DNA from: an uncultured Succinivibrionaceae bacterium
GTDB lineage: Bacteria; Pseudomonadota; Gammaproteobacteria; Enterobacterales; Succinivibrionaceae
Length of the DNA stretch: 24,554 nt
Assembly: GCA_900539665.1 (NCBI GenBank)
Contig: UQCV01000033.1
Span: forward strand, 1-24,554
Direction of reading: 5' to 3'
Shown piece by piece: positions 16,271-24,554 of this stretch. The notes under the pieces were generated by a model. It saw nothing but the letters and a program-made list of their open reading frames with translations. It ran no database searches and was not told where the DNA came from. The stretch's first letter is position 1. Every line of letters begins with the position of its first letter. The translations under genes and the position numbers were made by a program.

Positions 16271-18879
16271 TGGCTACCGTGGTAACGAATAAGGATCAAG
16301 AAAACCTTAACTCAGAAGCTTTGGCTACAAATTTAACCCAAGAGGGGGCTTTAACCTCACCGGCTAATTTAACTTCAGGGGCTAATTGGTCTCAAAGTGA
16401 CGCTCTTTTAGACTCGCCCAAAGACAGTACTTTTACAGTGGCTTTTAAAGTGCCTACATTAAGTCCATTTGCGTGGAGTCAACTAGAGATTTTTAAAGCC
16501 AATATCCGTAAGTTCAGAGTGTGGCACGATATCGATGTGGCGACCGCAGAATATATAGTAAAGCGCCTCAGCGCACGTTTAGATCAAAGGCAAAGTTCAT
16601 CGGCTAAAGCTTTACTCGTAGTCTATTACCTGGTGCTCCTTTTAAGTTACTGCCGCTCGGAACAACATTCTTGTGTGCCTTGTCATGAAATTGCGGGCAA
16701 ACTTGCGGAAGTATTACAGCTGTGCTCTGAACGTACGGCGCCAAGTGGAGCTAGTGGGGATGAGTACCTTTATACTTGTGTTTTAGGTTTTTTGCAGGCG
16801 CAAGCATTAGCGCCTAAATGTGGTTTTAAAGAATTAGTAGAAGTGTGGCAAAGTCCAGCCTTTATAAGTTTTTTACAGGCGCATGAACTACTTGAAGTTT
16901 ACTCCGCCCAAAACATAACTCTCCCACAAGCGCCTTTAGTTTTTGATGAGGATAATTTCTACATTGCGCGAAGCTTTTGGTATGAACACAAGGTCGCGTT
17001 AGGGCTAAAATTAGGTCTAGGCTTAACTGAGGTAACTAATAACCTAACATCGACAAATACTTCTTTAGCACTCCCACAGGAGCTAGAGTTGACCTCATTA
17101 TTGCAATTGTTTTTCCCAAGCTCTAATGACACTGATTTAGCGTTTGGAGTCAATTGGCAAAAAATTGCGGTCGCAGAAGCGGTGCGTCATCCGCTAGCGG
17201 TGATTACCGGAGGCCCGGGAACGGGTAAAACCACGTCTGTGGCTAAACTCGTTTCCATTCTCACGGCTATGGCTTTGACCCAAGGCAAAATCTTACGTTT
17301 AGGGATGGCGGCGCCAACCGGGAAGGCTGCAGATCGCATGGTGCAGTCATTTACGCGTAACTTTGCTGATTTAAGACCTGAGGCGCTACCAAGCCAGTGC
17401 ACCCAAATATTTGCGCAAGCGGCAAGCTACGGGCAAAAGACTCAGGGACATTTAACCGCAGGCGTGAGCCAAGAAGTGTTTTTAGGGCTAGAAGGAGCGC
17501 TAAGTCCACAAGAAGTGGCTAGCCACGTGCTATCTTCCTTTAAAGAACTAAAAGCGGTGACGATTCAAGCGATGTTAGGCTTAAACCCTGAGACTACGCT
17601 TTGTAAATATAATTCTAAAACCAAATTGCCTTATGACGTGATCATTATCGACGAAGCTTCGATGATTGATCTTGAAAACTTTAGTCGCTTGCTTGATGCT
17701 ACCGCGCCAGGCACGAGATTGATTTTTTTAGGCGATCGCGACCAGTTAGCTAGTGTGGATGCAGGCTCGGTTTTAGGTGATATTTGTAGTATCTTTAGAC
17801 GAGAAAGAACAAGCTTAAGTGACAAGCTGCAACAATTACTCCTAGAGGAAGAACGCTATATTTTAGAGGTCACAGGTTATGACCGAGAAGCGTTACGTCA
17901 GAGTGCTTTGTCCTATAGTGGGCAAGATCCAAATTTAGACCTTAATCCAGTTCTAGTGGCGCCGGGGCTTGGCACTTTATTGCACTCTTACCGCTTTAAA
18001 GCTGATTCTGCGATTGGTCGTTTAGCGCGGGACATCAATAACAGCCAGCGCCAATTTAAGATGGAGCAAGAGGTCGAGCAAGAAACGGTGCGTAAATTCT
18101 CATGTTTTTCCGAATTAGAAGATTTCATCGCTTCTTGGCAGGAACAAGACGCCTCAACGCCCCCTGCTTTATGGTTGCCAAGTCTTGAGCGCAAAGAGGC
18201 CACTAAAATTGCTGATTTTTTATATCAGCGTTGTTTAAAGGCGTGGCTTGAGCTAGTTTGGGAGGCGCAAGGGCAGCCCGACGGTGGGGCAATATTTAAG
18301 AGCTTTAACTCCTTTAGAGTCTTAACTCCAGTAAATGATGGGGTGTTTGGCGTAAAAAACCTGAATACAGAAATCTTAAATCGTGCGCTCCAAGAGGTAA
18401 AACGTATGAGTGCTAAACACGCAGAAACAAAAAACACGGAAGCCAAAAACAAGTTAAGCTCTAGCGTATTAGCCACAAGTTTGGATGAAAAGTGGTTCCC
18501 AGGTTTGCCGTATATGATCACTAAAAACAATAAAGAACTTGGGGTCTTTAACGGGGATATTGGGATTTGTGTATTTGATGAAGAATGGCACAAGGTTATT
18601 CGCTTTGAAAATGGACGCACGCTCTATCCTTCAATGCTCCCTGATGTGGTACCGGCTTTTGTGTTGTCTATTCATAAATCACAAGGTTCTGAATTTAATC
18701 ATACTATGGTATTAATTCCAAGCTATGGTGGCCGTTTATTATGTCGCGAGCTTGTATATACCGCTGTAACTAGAGCTAAAGGTTTAGTTAGTATTTTAGG
18801 GGAAGCTATGGCTATAGATATGGCCTCAGGGAGAAATTGTGTGCGATATAGTGGTTTAGCCCAAAGGCTTTATGGCTAA
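16270..18879 (+). CDS. recD: exodeoxyribonuclease V alpha subunit RecD
   Basis: RecD is the 5'-to-3' SF1 helicase of RecBCD and controls its nuclease activity. Walker A GGPGTGKTT lies at residues 314-322 and Walker B IIDEAS at 459-464, followed by FLGDRDQLASVDAGSVLGDI. The C-terminal SIHKSQGSEF (800-809) and YTAVTRAKG (about 830) are the conserved late motifs. The length is 869 residues against 608 in E. coli. Walker A lies about 140 residues further from the N-terminus: the first 60 residues are a low-complexity Asn/Thr/Ala/Ser-rich extension, and more is added before and after Walker A. The ATG at 16270 shares its A with the recB stop, so translational coupling is likely and would help keep the subunits in balance. 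No clear terminator follows. Confidence 0.96.
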   Translation: MATVVTNKDQENLNSEALATNLTQEGALTSPANLTSGANWSQSDALLDSPKDSTFTVAFKVPTLSPFAWSQLEIFKANIRKFRVWHDIDVATAEYIVKRLSARLDQRQSSSAKALLVVYYLVLLLSYCRSEQHSCVPCHEIAGKLAEVLQLCSERTAPSGASGDEYLYTCVLGFLQAQALAPKCGFKELVEVWQSPAFISFLQAHELLEVYSAQNITLPQAPLVFDEDNFYIARSFWYEHKVALGLKLGLGLTEVTNNLTSTNTSLALPQELELTSLLQLFFPSSNDTDLAFGVNWQKIAVAEAVRHPLAVITGGPGTGKTTSVAKLVSILTAMALTQGKILRLGMAAPTGKAADRMVQSFTRNFADLRPEALPSQCTQIFAQAASYGQKTQGHLTAGVSQEVFLGLEGALSPQEVASHVLSSFKELKAVTIQAMLGLNPETTLCKYNSKTKLPYDVIIIDEASMIDLENFSRLLDATAPGTRLIFLGDRDQLASVDAGSVLGDICSIFRRERTSLSDKLQQLLLEEERYILEVTGYDREALRQSALSYSGQDPNLDLNPVLVAPGLGTLLHSYRFKADSAIGRLARDINNSQRQFKMEQEVEQETVRKFSCFSELEDFIASWQEQDASTPPALWLPSLERKEATKIADFLYQRCLKAWLELVWEAQGQPDGGAIFKSFNSFRVLTPVNDGVFGVKNLNTEILNRALQEVKRMSAKHAETKNTEAKNKLSSSVLATSLDEKWFPGLPYMITKNNKELGVFNGDIGICVFDEEWHKVIRFENGRTLYPSMLPDVVPAFVLSIHKSQGSEFNHTMVLIPSYGGRLLCRELVYTAVTRAKGLVSILGEAMAIDMASGRNCVRYSGLAQRLYG

Positions 18880-19051
18880 ACTTATTGGCTCGCAAATGTT
18901 GGTAAGGTCAGCTCTAGTTAAAATTAGCTTGTTTTTAAGTGCAAATCTTGGCTCAAACTAAGGTTGGTATCATTTCAATTTTTTTTAGTGTTAAGATAAA
19001 AATAGTTGATGCTATGTTTTTTTCTTGAAGTTGTTAATAAAAGGAACTCTG
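18880..19051. other. short intergenic stretch after recD
   Basis: AT-rich, 172 bp, with T runs but no convincing stem-loop terminator. It ends with AAAGGAACTCTG, the ribosome binding site of the next gene. Confidence 0.4.
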
Positions 19052-20651
19052 ATGAAAGCTATAGGACAGAGTGCGAGTATAAAAGATTTTAAAGATTTCA
19101 ATTATATTTACATCGATAAAACTGAGCAGATATATTCTTTGCTTGGGCAAAGGCGTGTGTTTTTTTCTCGTCCTAGAAGATTTGGTAAATCACTAGTATT
19201 AGATACTATAGCAACTTTATTTGAACAAGGAGTTGAGCCGTATTTTAAAGACACTTGGATTTATGATAAGTGGCCTCAAAAAACATATCCTGTATTACGA
19301 CTTAATATTTTAGATTTTGGTAATGACAGCCTCGAAAAATTCACTATAAAATTCAATAATTACGTATGTGAATTTGCTAAAGAACTACAGTTAGAACATG
19401 ATGTTGTCGGCATCGATCCTGCGGAAACACTACTTAAATTATGCAATGCATTAAAAGATAAAAAGATAGTAATCCTTATTGATGAATATGATTGTCAATT
19501 AACTGCTAATATTAACTTTCCTGATTTATACCAAAAATTTATTTCTTGTATTCGAGAAATTTATGCAACCTTAAAAGGTAATGCGCAAATCAGATTTCTC
19601 TGTATTACTGGGGTGACAAGACTAAAAGATGCCACCATATTTTCAGTCGGTTCTGATATTGTGGATATGTCAAATGATCATAGTATTGCCACATTAGTAG
19701 GTTTTACTCGAGCTGAGATTAAAAAGTTTTATGGTGAATATTTGGCTATTGCTGCCATGTACGCCAATAACTGCCAACTTAATGAGGTTACAGAGGCCCA
19801 AAAAGAATCTATCCTCGATAAATTGGCAGAAGAATACGACGGGTATTGTTTTGATGAAATGTATTTAGACAAGGTGTTTTCGACTTGGTCAATTAATAGT
19901 TTTTTTAGTTCGTTAGTTAGAAAACAAATTCTAGAATACGGTGATTATTGGTATGACAATGGTGGCTTGCCAAGCATTCTAGACATATCTAAATTCTCAT
20001 AATTTAGATATGTCTATCTTCCAAGATGGGGGGATTTTGGTTAATAGGGATAAATTTGATAATCCGACCTCGTTGTTATCTATAGATCAAAACGTATTAA
20101 TGTACCAAACAGGCTATTTAAGTTTATGCTCAAAAAAAGATGGATTTACGGTTAAGTTGTCAACTCCGAATATGGAAGTGCAACGGGCGTTGATGCGGTT
20201 GATGGCATTTAAAATCTATGATGAAAAAGTAATTCTTAGTAAAGATTATAAAACATTATTTATGACGGAAAATGCTGACGATATGGTGTCAGAATTGAAT
20301 TGTCTATTAAATTCTGTAAGTTACGATAAGTATCCAATAACTAACGAAAGTGTGCTAAGAGTTTGTTTGCAATGTTTTTTTTATGGCATAGCTAATAACG
20401 TATATGCCGAAATGCACAATGCTAAAGGTCGAGCTGATTTAATTGTTGACCTTGAAAACCGAAGAATAGTTTTTGAATTGAAATTTGCTGACCGAGCCCA
20501 AGAATGTGCTCAAAAATTAGAAGAAGCAGTAGAGCAAGTAAAAGCGCGTGATTATGGCCATGTGTGGCCTAAAAAGGAATTACTACGCCTAGCCTTAGTC
20601 TTTAATGGGAGTAAAGAGGTAAGAGCTATTACTCATTATCAAGAAGTTTAA
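19052..20651 (+). pseudogene. AAA-ATPase-like / PDDEXK_9 gene split by a frameshift
   Basis: The first part (19052-20002) has the AAA-ATPase-like N-terminus: YIDKTEQI, the P-loop-like RPRRFGKS at residues 40-47, and the Walker B-like KIVILIDEYD. It ends GDYWYDNGGLPSILDISKFS at TAA 20000-20002. The second part is in the next frame; it reads NLDMSIFQDGG from 19998 (ATG at 20010) and continues with MYQTGYLSL, a conserved block, into a PDDEXK_9 nuclease-like domain with GRAD (Asp143) and ELK (Glu156, Lys158). One inserted base near 19996-20000 would explain the break. The ATG at 19052 follows AAGGAACTCTG and fits the family better than the upstream in-frame start at 19025. The family is common in anaerobic gut bacteria, often in many copies; its function is not established. 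Both halves are otherwise intact, so the break is recent, or the halves are made separately. Confidence 0.8.
19980..20016. repeat. perfect 16-bp inverted repeat at the frameshift
   Basis: TAGACATATCTAAATT (19980-19995) is exactly reverse-complementary to AATTTAGATATGTCTA (20001-20016), with the 5-nt loop CTCAT. The stop codon of the first half and the ATG of the second both fall inside it. Confidence 0.92.
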
Positions 20652-20995
20652 ACTTTATGGTTAGTTATAAATTGCGGCGTAAAACCCACACGCTTGCGTG
20701 TGGGATGAAAGCCACTTTTTCTATGAAAAAACTATATTTCTACTACTTGGTATTAGCATAAAACAATATACAATCTAAATGTTAGGAAGATTGACTGTAC
20801 TTCCTGGTCGTAAGACAGAAATTTACCGCTAATGTGGTCGTAGGACTCTTTGGTAATAAAAGTCCTGATTCAAACAGATTTACACTTGTAACTCCAAAGC
20901 CTGAAAATGGTGTACGATTACAAGCTACACTTCAATCAAAACCCCACGGGCTTGCCCGTGGGAGCAGTCAGATAAAGACCAACACATCTTGTACT
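20652..20995. other. non-coding stretch between the split gene and topB
   Basis: It is dominated by the hairpin element at 20685-20962. The open frame running from a GTG at 20834 to 21019 overlaps the second hairpin and the end of topB; I recognise no family in it. Confidence 0.5.
20685..20962. mobile_element. IS200/IS605-like hairpin-bounded remnant without transposase
   Basis: Two 20-nt hairpins have the same build: CCCACACGCTTGCGTGTGGG (20685-20704) and CCCACGGGCTTGCCCGTGGG (20943-20962). Both begin CCCAC, have a CTTG tetraloop and end GTGGG. Between them are two smaller hairpins, AGGAAG/CTTCCT (20784-20805) and AGGACT/AGTCCT (20842-20866). Matching subterminal hairpins are typical of IS200/IS605 elements, and in TnpB-bearing members the right end encodes a structured guide RNA. 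There is no tnpA or tnpB here. On the minus strand the second hairpin is followed by GTTTTG and could weakly terminate topB. The family call is by resemblance only. Confidence 0.45.
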
Positions 20996-23900
20996 TTACC
21001 ACGGATAATCATCTTCTGACGGAGGAACGTAGTTCGGATCTACATTTGGTGGGGTGGGGCTACTCTTGGCCTTATTCTTCGGAGCTGAATTAGAGGGGCT
21101 TTCTTGGGAGTTGGTCTCAAGGCCATACATACTTAGATCTAGTGGGTCTTGCTTTGGAGTTTGCGCAAAATGGGGACCTAAATTATGGTCTTTTGTATAA
21201 GGGGAGTTTTGAACGCTATTATCTTCGGTCCCATTGGGGCTTGTAAAAAACGGTGAGTACGGCGAAAAACTTGCCATTTGGGGACGAGATGAGGTCGCTG
21301 CTTGTCTTGAGGCGGTTTGAGAAATGGTATCAGAGCTTGATTTAATTGTGTTTTGGGTGGAGCCTGCTTTTACTACTGAGCGACAGTGAGGAAATTTGCT
21401 ACAGCCGTAAAAGGCTTCCTTAGTTGTTTTATTGTGGCGTAATACCATGGGGGCGCCACACTTAGGACATGTAATAGCGGGAACGGTCCTACTTGTCGGA
21501 GCTTGAGCTTTGGTAGGTGCCATATTGATGTTTGGAGTTACTTCTTGTGGCTGGGCACCGTTTTTTTTCGTAATGCTGTTGGCCTTTTGGCCCTTGGCTT
21601 TGCTTTGAGAAGTGAGGTTTGGTTTGGCGTTAGCCGAAATCTGGATGACACCATGACATTTAGGGTATTGGCTACAGCCGTAAAATTCTTCTCCTGTGGT
21701 TCTGTTTTTACGTAAAACCATAGAACTACCACAAATAGGGCAATTTACTGCGGCGTTGCCCTTTTGAGTAGCAGTCTCATTGCTAAAAGTTGCCTCTTGA
21801 GACTTAGAGGTTGCTTTCTTTGGAGTTGAGATGGACTTGGGCGTAGAGGCTTTAGTTCTAGTTCGTTTGGTGGTGGCCTCGGGAGTCTGGGCGCTACTTT
21901 TTTTGCGTGTGCTGCTATTGCGCGTACTGCTACTATTACGCGGGCTACTACTGTTACGAGCACTGCTACTACGACTGCGATTACTAGTTGTTTGGCTTGA
22001 GGCTTGGGTGGTGGTTTGAGCTGCTAAAAAATCGACATTTAAGGTTAAATGTGAATTTTCTTCAATCACATGTCTAATCCAGCGTTCGATGCTAGCCATA
22101 AATTTACTTGGGTCCATGGCATTATGCGCAATCGAGTCGAGCGCCTGTTCCCATACTGCCGTCATCCCGGCGGAGCGAATGTCAGCGGGGATAACTTCTG
22201 TCATAAAGCGCGCTTTATCGGTGGAGATAATATATTTGCCACTACGTGTTAAATATTCACGGTCAACGGCCGAATCTATAATTTGGGCTCGGGTAGCCGG
22301 AGTCCCTAAACCAGCGGTTTCTTTAAGTAGTTTTTTCCAACGCGGATCGGTGATAGTACGGTGGATATTTTCCATAGCGCTTAACAGCGTCGCTTCCGTG
22401 TAGTGATTAGGTGGGCTAGTCATTTTATCTTTGATTTCAGCGTTGACACAAAGATGAAGATCCCCAAGTTTAGCATCAGGTAATACTTGACCGGCTAATT
22501 TGAGTTGGTCGGCATCAAGGTTTTCAGAGGCTTCACTATTATTGTCTTCGCGGTGATGGCTACTAGTTGCGCTTGTGGTAGCGGTTGTGGCGGCATTAGT
22601 AGCAGTGGCGCTAAGCCCCTCTGAAGCATTAGCTTTAGAACCTTTTAGGTCCGAACTTTCAGGGGCGGCTTCGCCTTTTTTGGCGCCAAATAAAGCCCGC
22701 CAACCAGGTTCGGCTAAGATACGTGAAACGGCCCGAAACTTATCGCTTTCGTAAGACGTATTTACGAGTTCAAGTTCTGATTTTTTATATACCGCGTCAG
22801 GATAAAATTGGGCCACGTAGGCGCGACGCACGGCGTCATAAACCTTGCGTTCATCTAAGCTTAAGCTTTGAAGGTTAACTTTGGGGTTTCCGGTCGGGAT
22901 GATAGCGTGGTGCGCGGTGATTTTACTTTGATTAAAGCTTCTAGGTTTATTCGCGGTGGAGGCGCCGGCAACTAATGGAGCAAATTGAGGGTCTTGCTCT
23001 TTTAAGGTTGCTAGAATTTCCGGGGCATCAGCTAACTGAGAATTAGGCAAGTAACGGCAATCTGTACGCGGGTAACTAGTCGCTTTATGTTTTTCATAAA
23101 GGCTTTGAGCTACACTTAAGGTTTTAGTGGCGGAAAAGCCAAATCTCCGATTACAAAATTGCTGTAATGATGTTAAATCATAAGGCAACATTGGCGCTTG
23201 GTTGGACGTTTTATTAGAAGCTTTGGTGACTTTAAAATCGTGGTTAGGGGCCCGGGTGGCTACTTTTTCCGCGAGTGTGCGATCTAAGACATGACCATCT
23301 TCATCGGTGTAGTCCTCGGGCGCTTGCCAGCTCGCCCGATAATTGGGTCCTGTTTTTGGGGCTAAATCTACATAAACCTCAAAAAATGGTTGGGGCACAA
23401 AATCTTTAATGGCCTGGTCACGTTCAGTGACCAGGGTAATCGTTGGGGTTTGTACGCGCCCGACGGTAATTAAAGTTTGCGCGCCATTAGATCTTGTGAG
23501 CAAGGTAAAGAGCCGGGACAGATTCATCCCCACGATCCAGTCAGCTTGTGATCTCGCGACCGCGGCGCGGTATAGAGGTTCTGTTTCGTGGCCATCTTTA
23601 ATTTGCTTAAGGGCGCGGGCAATTGATTTGTCATCAAGCGCAGTTAAACAAAGTCTTTGGAGAGGTCCTTTATAATGGGTTCGCTCTAGGATTGTGCGGG
23701 CGATAGCTTCGCCTTCGCGGTCATAGTCGGTTGCAATAGTAACTTGGGCTGCGCTTTTGATGAGAGTTGAAACGACTTTGTATTGGTCGGCTGTTTTTTT
23801 CTTGACGTCGTATTTAAATTTTGGGGGAATAATAGGGAGCGTAGTCAAACGCCAGCTTTTTAAAGCCGGGTCGTAGGCTTCTGGGGGACATAATTCTAAT

Positions 23901-24037
23901 AAGTGACCTAAACACCAAGTTACTCTGATGGAGTCATCGCTAGTAGCGTAATATGTTTTACTGCGTTTAGCCTTAAGGTTTCGAGCCAAGTCGGCTGCTT
24001 GGGATGGCTTTTCACAGATAAAAAGATTGTAGCCCAT
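20996..24037 (-). CDS. topB: DNA topoisomerase III with extended zinc-ribbon tail
   Basis: TopB is a type IA topoisomerase that passes single strands and decatenates DNA, working with RecQ-type helicases. The TOPRIM domain has Glu9 (FICEKPSQA) and D104-Y-D-R-E-G-E110. The catalytic tyrosine is Tyr322 in TSYPRTDCRYL. GLGTPATRA and the rest of the core run to about residue 660, with a Ser/Ala/Thr-rich insert near 450-500. The protein has 1013 residues against 653 in E. coli. The extra tail contains an Arg-Asn-Ser-Ser repeat region (about 675-710) and two four-cysteine zinc ribbons, CPICG...CSQYPKC (about 764-797) and CPKCG...CSKFPHC (about 856-888), then a Ser/Pro/Asn-rich end. AGGAG lies 8 nt before the ATG, and a nested palindrome lies upstream. 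Confidence 0.95.
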   Translation of the reverse strand: MGYNLFICEKPSQAADLARNLKAKRSKTYYATSDDSIRVTWCLGHLLELCPPEAYDPALKSWRLTTLPIIPPKFKYDVKKKTADQYKVVSTLIKSAAQVTIATDYDREGEAIARTILERTHYKGPLQRLCLTALDDKSIARALKQIKDGHETEPLYRAAVARSQADWIVGMNLSRLFTLLTRSNGAQTLITVGRVQTPTITLVTERDQAIKDFVPQPFFEVYVDLAPKTGPNYRASWQAPEDYTDEDGHVLDRTLAEKVATRAPNHDFKVTKASNKTSNQAPMLPYDLTSLQQFCNRRFGFSATKTLSVAQSLYEKHKATSYPRTDCRYLPNSQLADAPEILATLKEQDPQFAPLVAGASTANKPRSFNQSKITAHHAIIPTGNPKVNLQSLSLDERKVYDAVRRAYVAQFYPDAVYKKSELELVNTSYESDKFRAVSRILAEPGWRALFGAKKGEAAPESSDLKGSKANASEGLSATATNAATTATTSATSSHHREDNNSEASENLDADQLKLAGQVLPDAKLGDLHLCVNAEIKDKMTSPPNHYTEATLLSAMENIHRTITDPRWKKLLKETAGLGTPATRAQIIDSAVDREYLTRSGKYIISTDKARFMTEVIPADIRSAGMTAVWEQALDSIAHNAMDPSKFMASIERWIRHVIEENSHLTLNVDFLAAQTTTQASSQTTSNRSRSSSARNSSSPRNSSSTRNSSTRKKSSAQTPEATTKRTRTKASTPKSISTPKKATSKSQEATFSNETATQKGNAAVNCPICGSSMVLRKNRTTGEEFYGCSQYPKCHGVIQISANAKPNLTSQSKAKGQKANSITKKNGAQPQEVTPNINMAPTKAQAPTSRTVPAITCPKCGAPMVLRHNKTTKEAFYGCSKFPHCRSVVKAGSTQNTIKSSSDTISQTASRQAATSSRPQMASFSPYSPFFTSPNGTEDNSVQNSPYTKDHNLGPHFAQTPKQDPLDLSMYGLETNSQESPSNSAPKNKAKSSPTPPNVDPNYVPPSEDDYPW

Positions 24038-24470
24038 GGCTATGGCTCCTATGGATAAATCTTAGTTGATGACGCTATTTTAAACCATAGGGCTTTAGAA
24101 TTCTAACTATGGTTTAAACAGGAGGTAAATACTAAGATTTAGATCTAAACGTCTTTGACTATAAGCTTGGGGCTCAAGTTAAGAGGCCGAATATTTAATG
24201 TATTTCTTTTAAGCTTTGCTTTGATGTGAATATTGATTTTTGATTTTATTTTGGAATAGATGGAGTTTGGGGATTTGGCAATCTTAGTTCTGTTTTTGTC
24301 TGTTAGCTTTTTAGCATACTTCCATTTTTGATTACCTATGTGGTCCAAAATCTAGTACACTCTAGCTATAGAGAAAAAAACTCGCAAATAGGCTAGCTAT
24401 TTCATGATGAACGTTCACAGAAAAATAACGTAGTCATAGCTACCAAATACGGTATTTAAGGGATATAAAG
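24038..24470. other. intergenic stretch between topB and a second AAA-ATPase-like gene
   Basis: The two flanking genes are divergent, so promoters for both should lie here. It contains the nested palindrome at 24079-24118. The minus-strand open frame at 24145-24348 is Lys/Ile/Asn-rich, has no recognisable family and looks like chance. AAGGGATATAAAG precedes the next gene. Confidence 0.5.
24079..24118. promoter_or_regulatory. nested palindrome upstream of topB, possible operator
   Basis: TTTAAACCATAG (24079-24090) and CTATGGTTTAAA (24107-24118) are perfect reverse complements. The 16-nt spacer itself contains the perfect 12-bp palindrome TTAGAATTCTAA (24095-24106). It lies 42-81 bp before the topB ATG, where a promoter or repressor site is expected. 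A cruciform or a pair of protein sites is possible; the binding factor is unknown. Confidence 0.45.
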
Positions 24471-24554
24471 ATGAATCAACTAAGAAAAGGAATAGCAGCT
24501 GGCACTGATGATTATTCTAAGGTTATATATGATAAGTGCTACTTTGTTGATAAA
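24471..24554 (+). CDS. AAA-ATPase-like protein, N-terminal fragment at window edge
   Basis: Only 28 codons are visible. They read RKGIAAGTDDYSKVIYDKCYFVDK, which matches the N-terminal block of the AAA-ATPase-like family (a KGI-x-x-GxDD...YYVDK pattern). The ATG follows AAGGGATATAAAG. It belongs to the same broad family as the split gene at 19052-20651, but the two N-termini are clearly different, so this is not a recent duplicate. The rest lies outside the window, so intactness cannot be judged. Confidence 0.72.
   Translation, partial: MNQLRKGIAAGTDDYSKVIYDKCYFVDK

Noticed and set aside
20685..20962. The two similar hairpins considered as a CRISPR array
   Set aside because: There are only two hairpins, 238 bp apart, with different stems and no regularly spaced repeats or cas genes.
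20834..21019. Short open frame from a GTG, considered as a TnpB C-terminal remnant
   Set aside because: I could not recognise any TnpB motif such as the zinc-finger cysteines, and the frame crosses the hairpin and the topB end. The hairpins are the supportable evidence, not the frame.
21895..22000. Repetitive tract in topB considered as a separate leucine-rich plus-strand gene
   Set aside because: The plus-strand frame is the antisense of the Ser/Arg/Asn-rich topB linker; topB continues in frame through it to its zinc ribbons.
24145..24348. Minus-strand open frame of 67 codons upstream of topB
   Set aside because: Lys/Ile/Asn-rich composition expected from AT-rich non-coding DNA, with no family match.

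Overview
The window looks like chromosome from an AT-rich gammaproteobacterium. RecC, RecB and RecD form one run of genes, PurF has the proteobacterial length, CvpA is exactly as long as in E. coli, and ribB is a stand-alone DHBP synthase under an FMN riboswitch. AAA-ATPase-like/PD-(D/E)XK genes together with these features suggest an anaerobic gut or rumen member of the Succinivibrionaceae (Anaerobiospirillum/Succinivibrio-like). That placement is inference from gene content, not from a marker gene search.

Layout. Positions 1-1661 are a decayed accessory stretch: a possible eroded IS200/IS605-type hairpin, short tandem repeats and a broken, C-terminally truncated DUF1016 (YhcG-like) nuclease gene. 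Positions 1662-6453 carry housekeeping genes, each with its own signals: cvpA with a terminator, purF with its own leader and a PurR-like box, a periplasmic thiol-disulfide protein of the ScsC/Com1 type, and ribB behind a well preserved FMN riboswitch. A perfect 23-bp-stem palindrome lies after purF. Positions 6833-7549 (minus strand) encode a TraT-like lipoprotein.

Positions 8025-18879 hold recC-recB-recD, the whole RecBCD helicase-nuclease. recC and recB are 26 nt apart, recB and recD overlap by one base (TAATG), and there is no ptrA between them as there is in E. coli. All three proteins keep their key motifs but are clearly longer than the E. coli subunits.

Positions 19052-20651 are an AAA-ATPase-like/PDDEXK_9 gene split by a frameshift that falls in the loop of a perfect 16-bp inverted repeat. 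Positions 20685-20962 carry two matching GC-rich hairpins with two smaller ones between them, which resembles the end structures and RNA region of an IS200/IS605-family element without its protein. Positions 20996-24037 (minus strand) encode DNA topoisomerase III with two C-terminal zinc ribbons and a long low-complexity tail. A nested palindrome lies just upstream of it. The window ends inside a second AAA-ATPase-like gene starting at 24471.

The strongest candidates for unusual biology are the 20685-20962 hairpin element, the palindrome-centred frameshift, the perfect palindrome after purF, and the enlarged RecBCD. None proves a new system from sequence alone.
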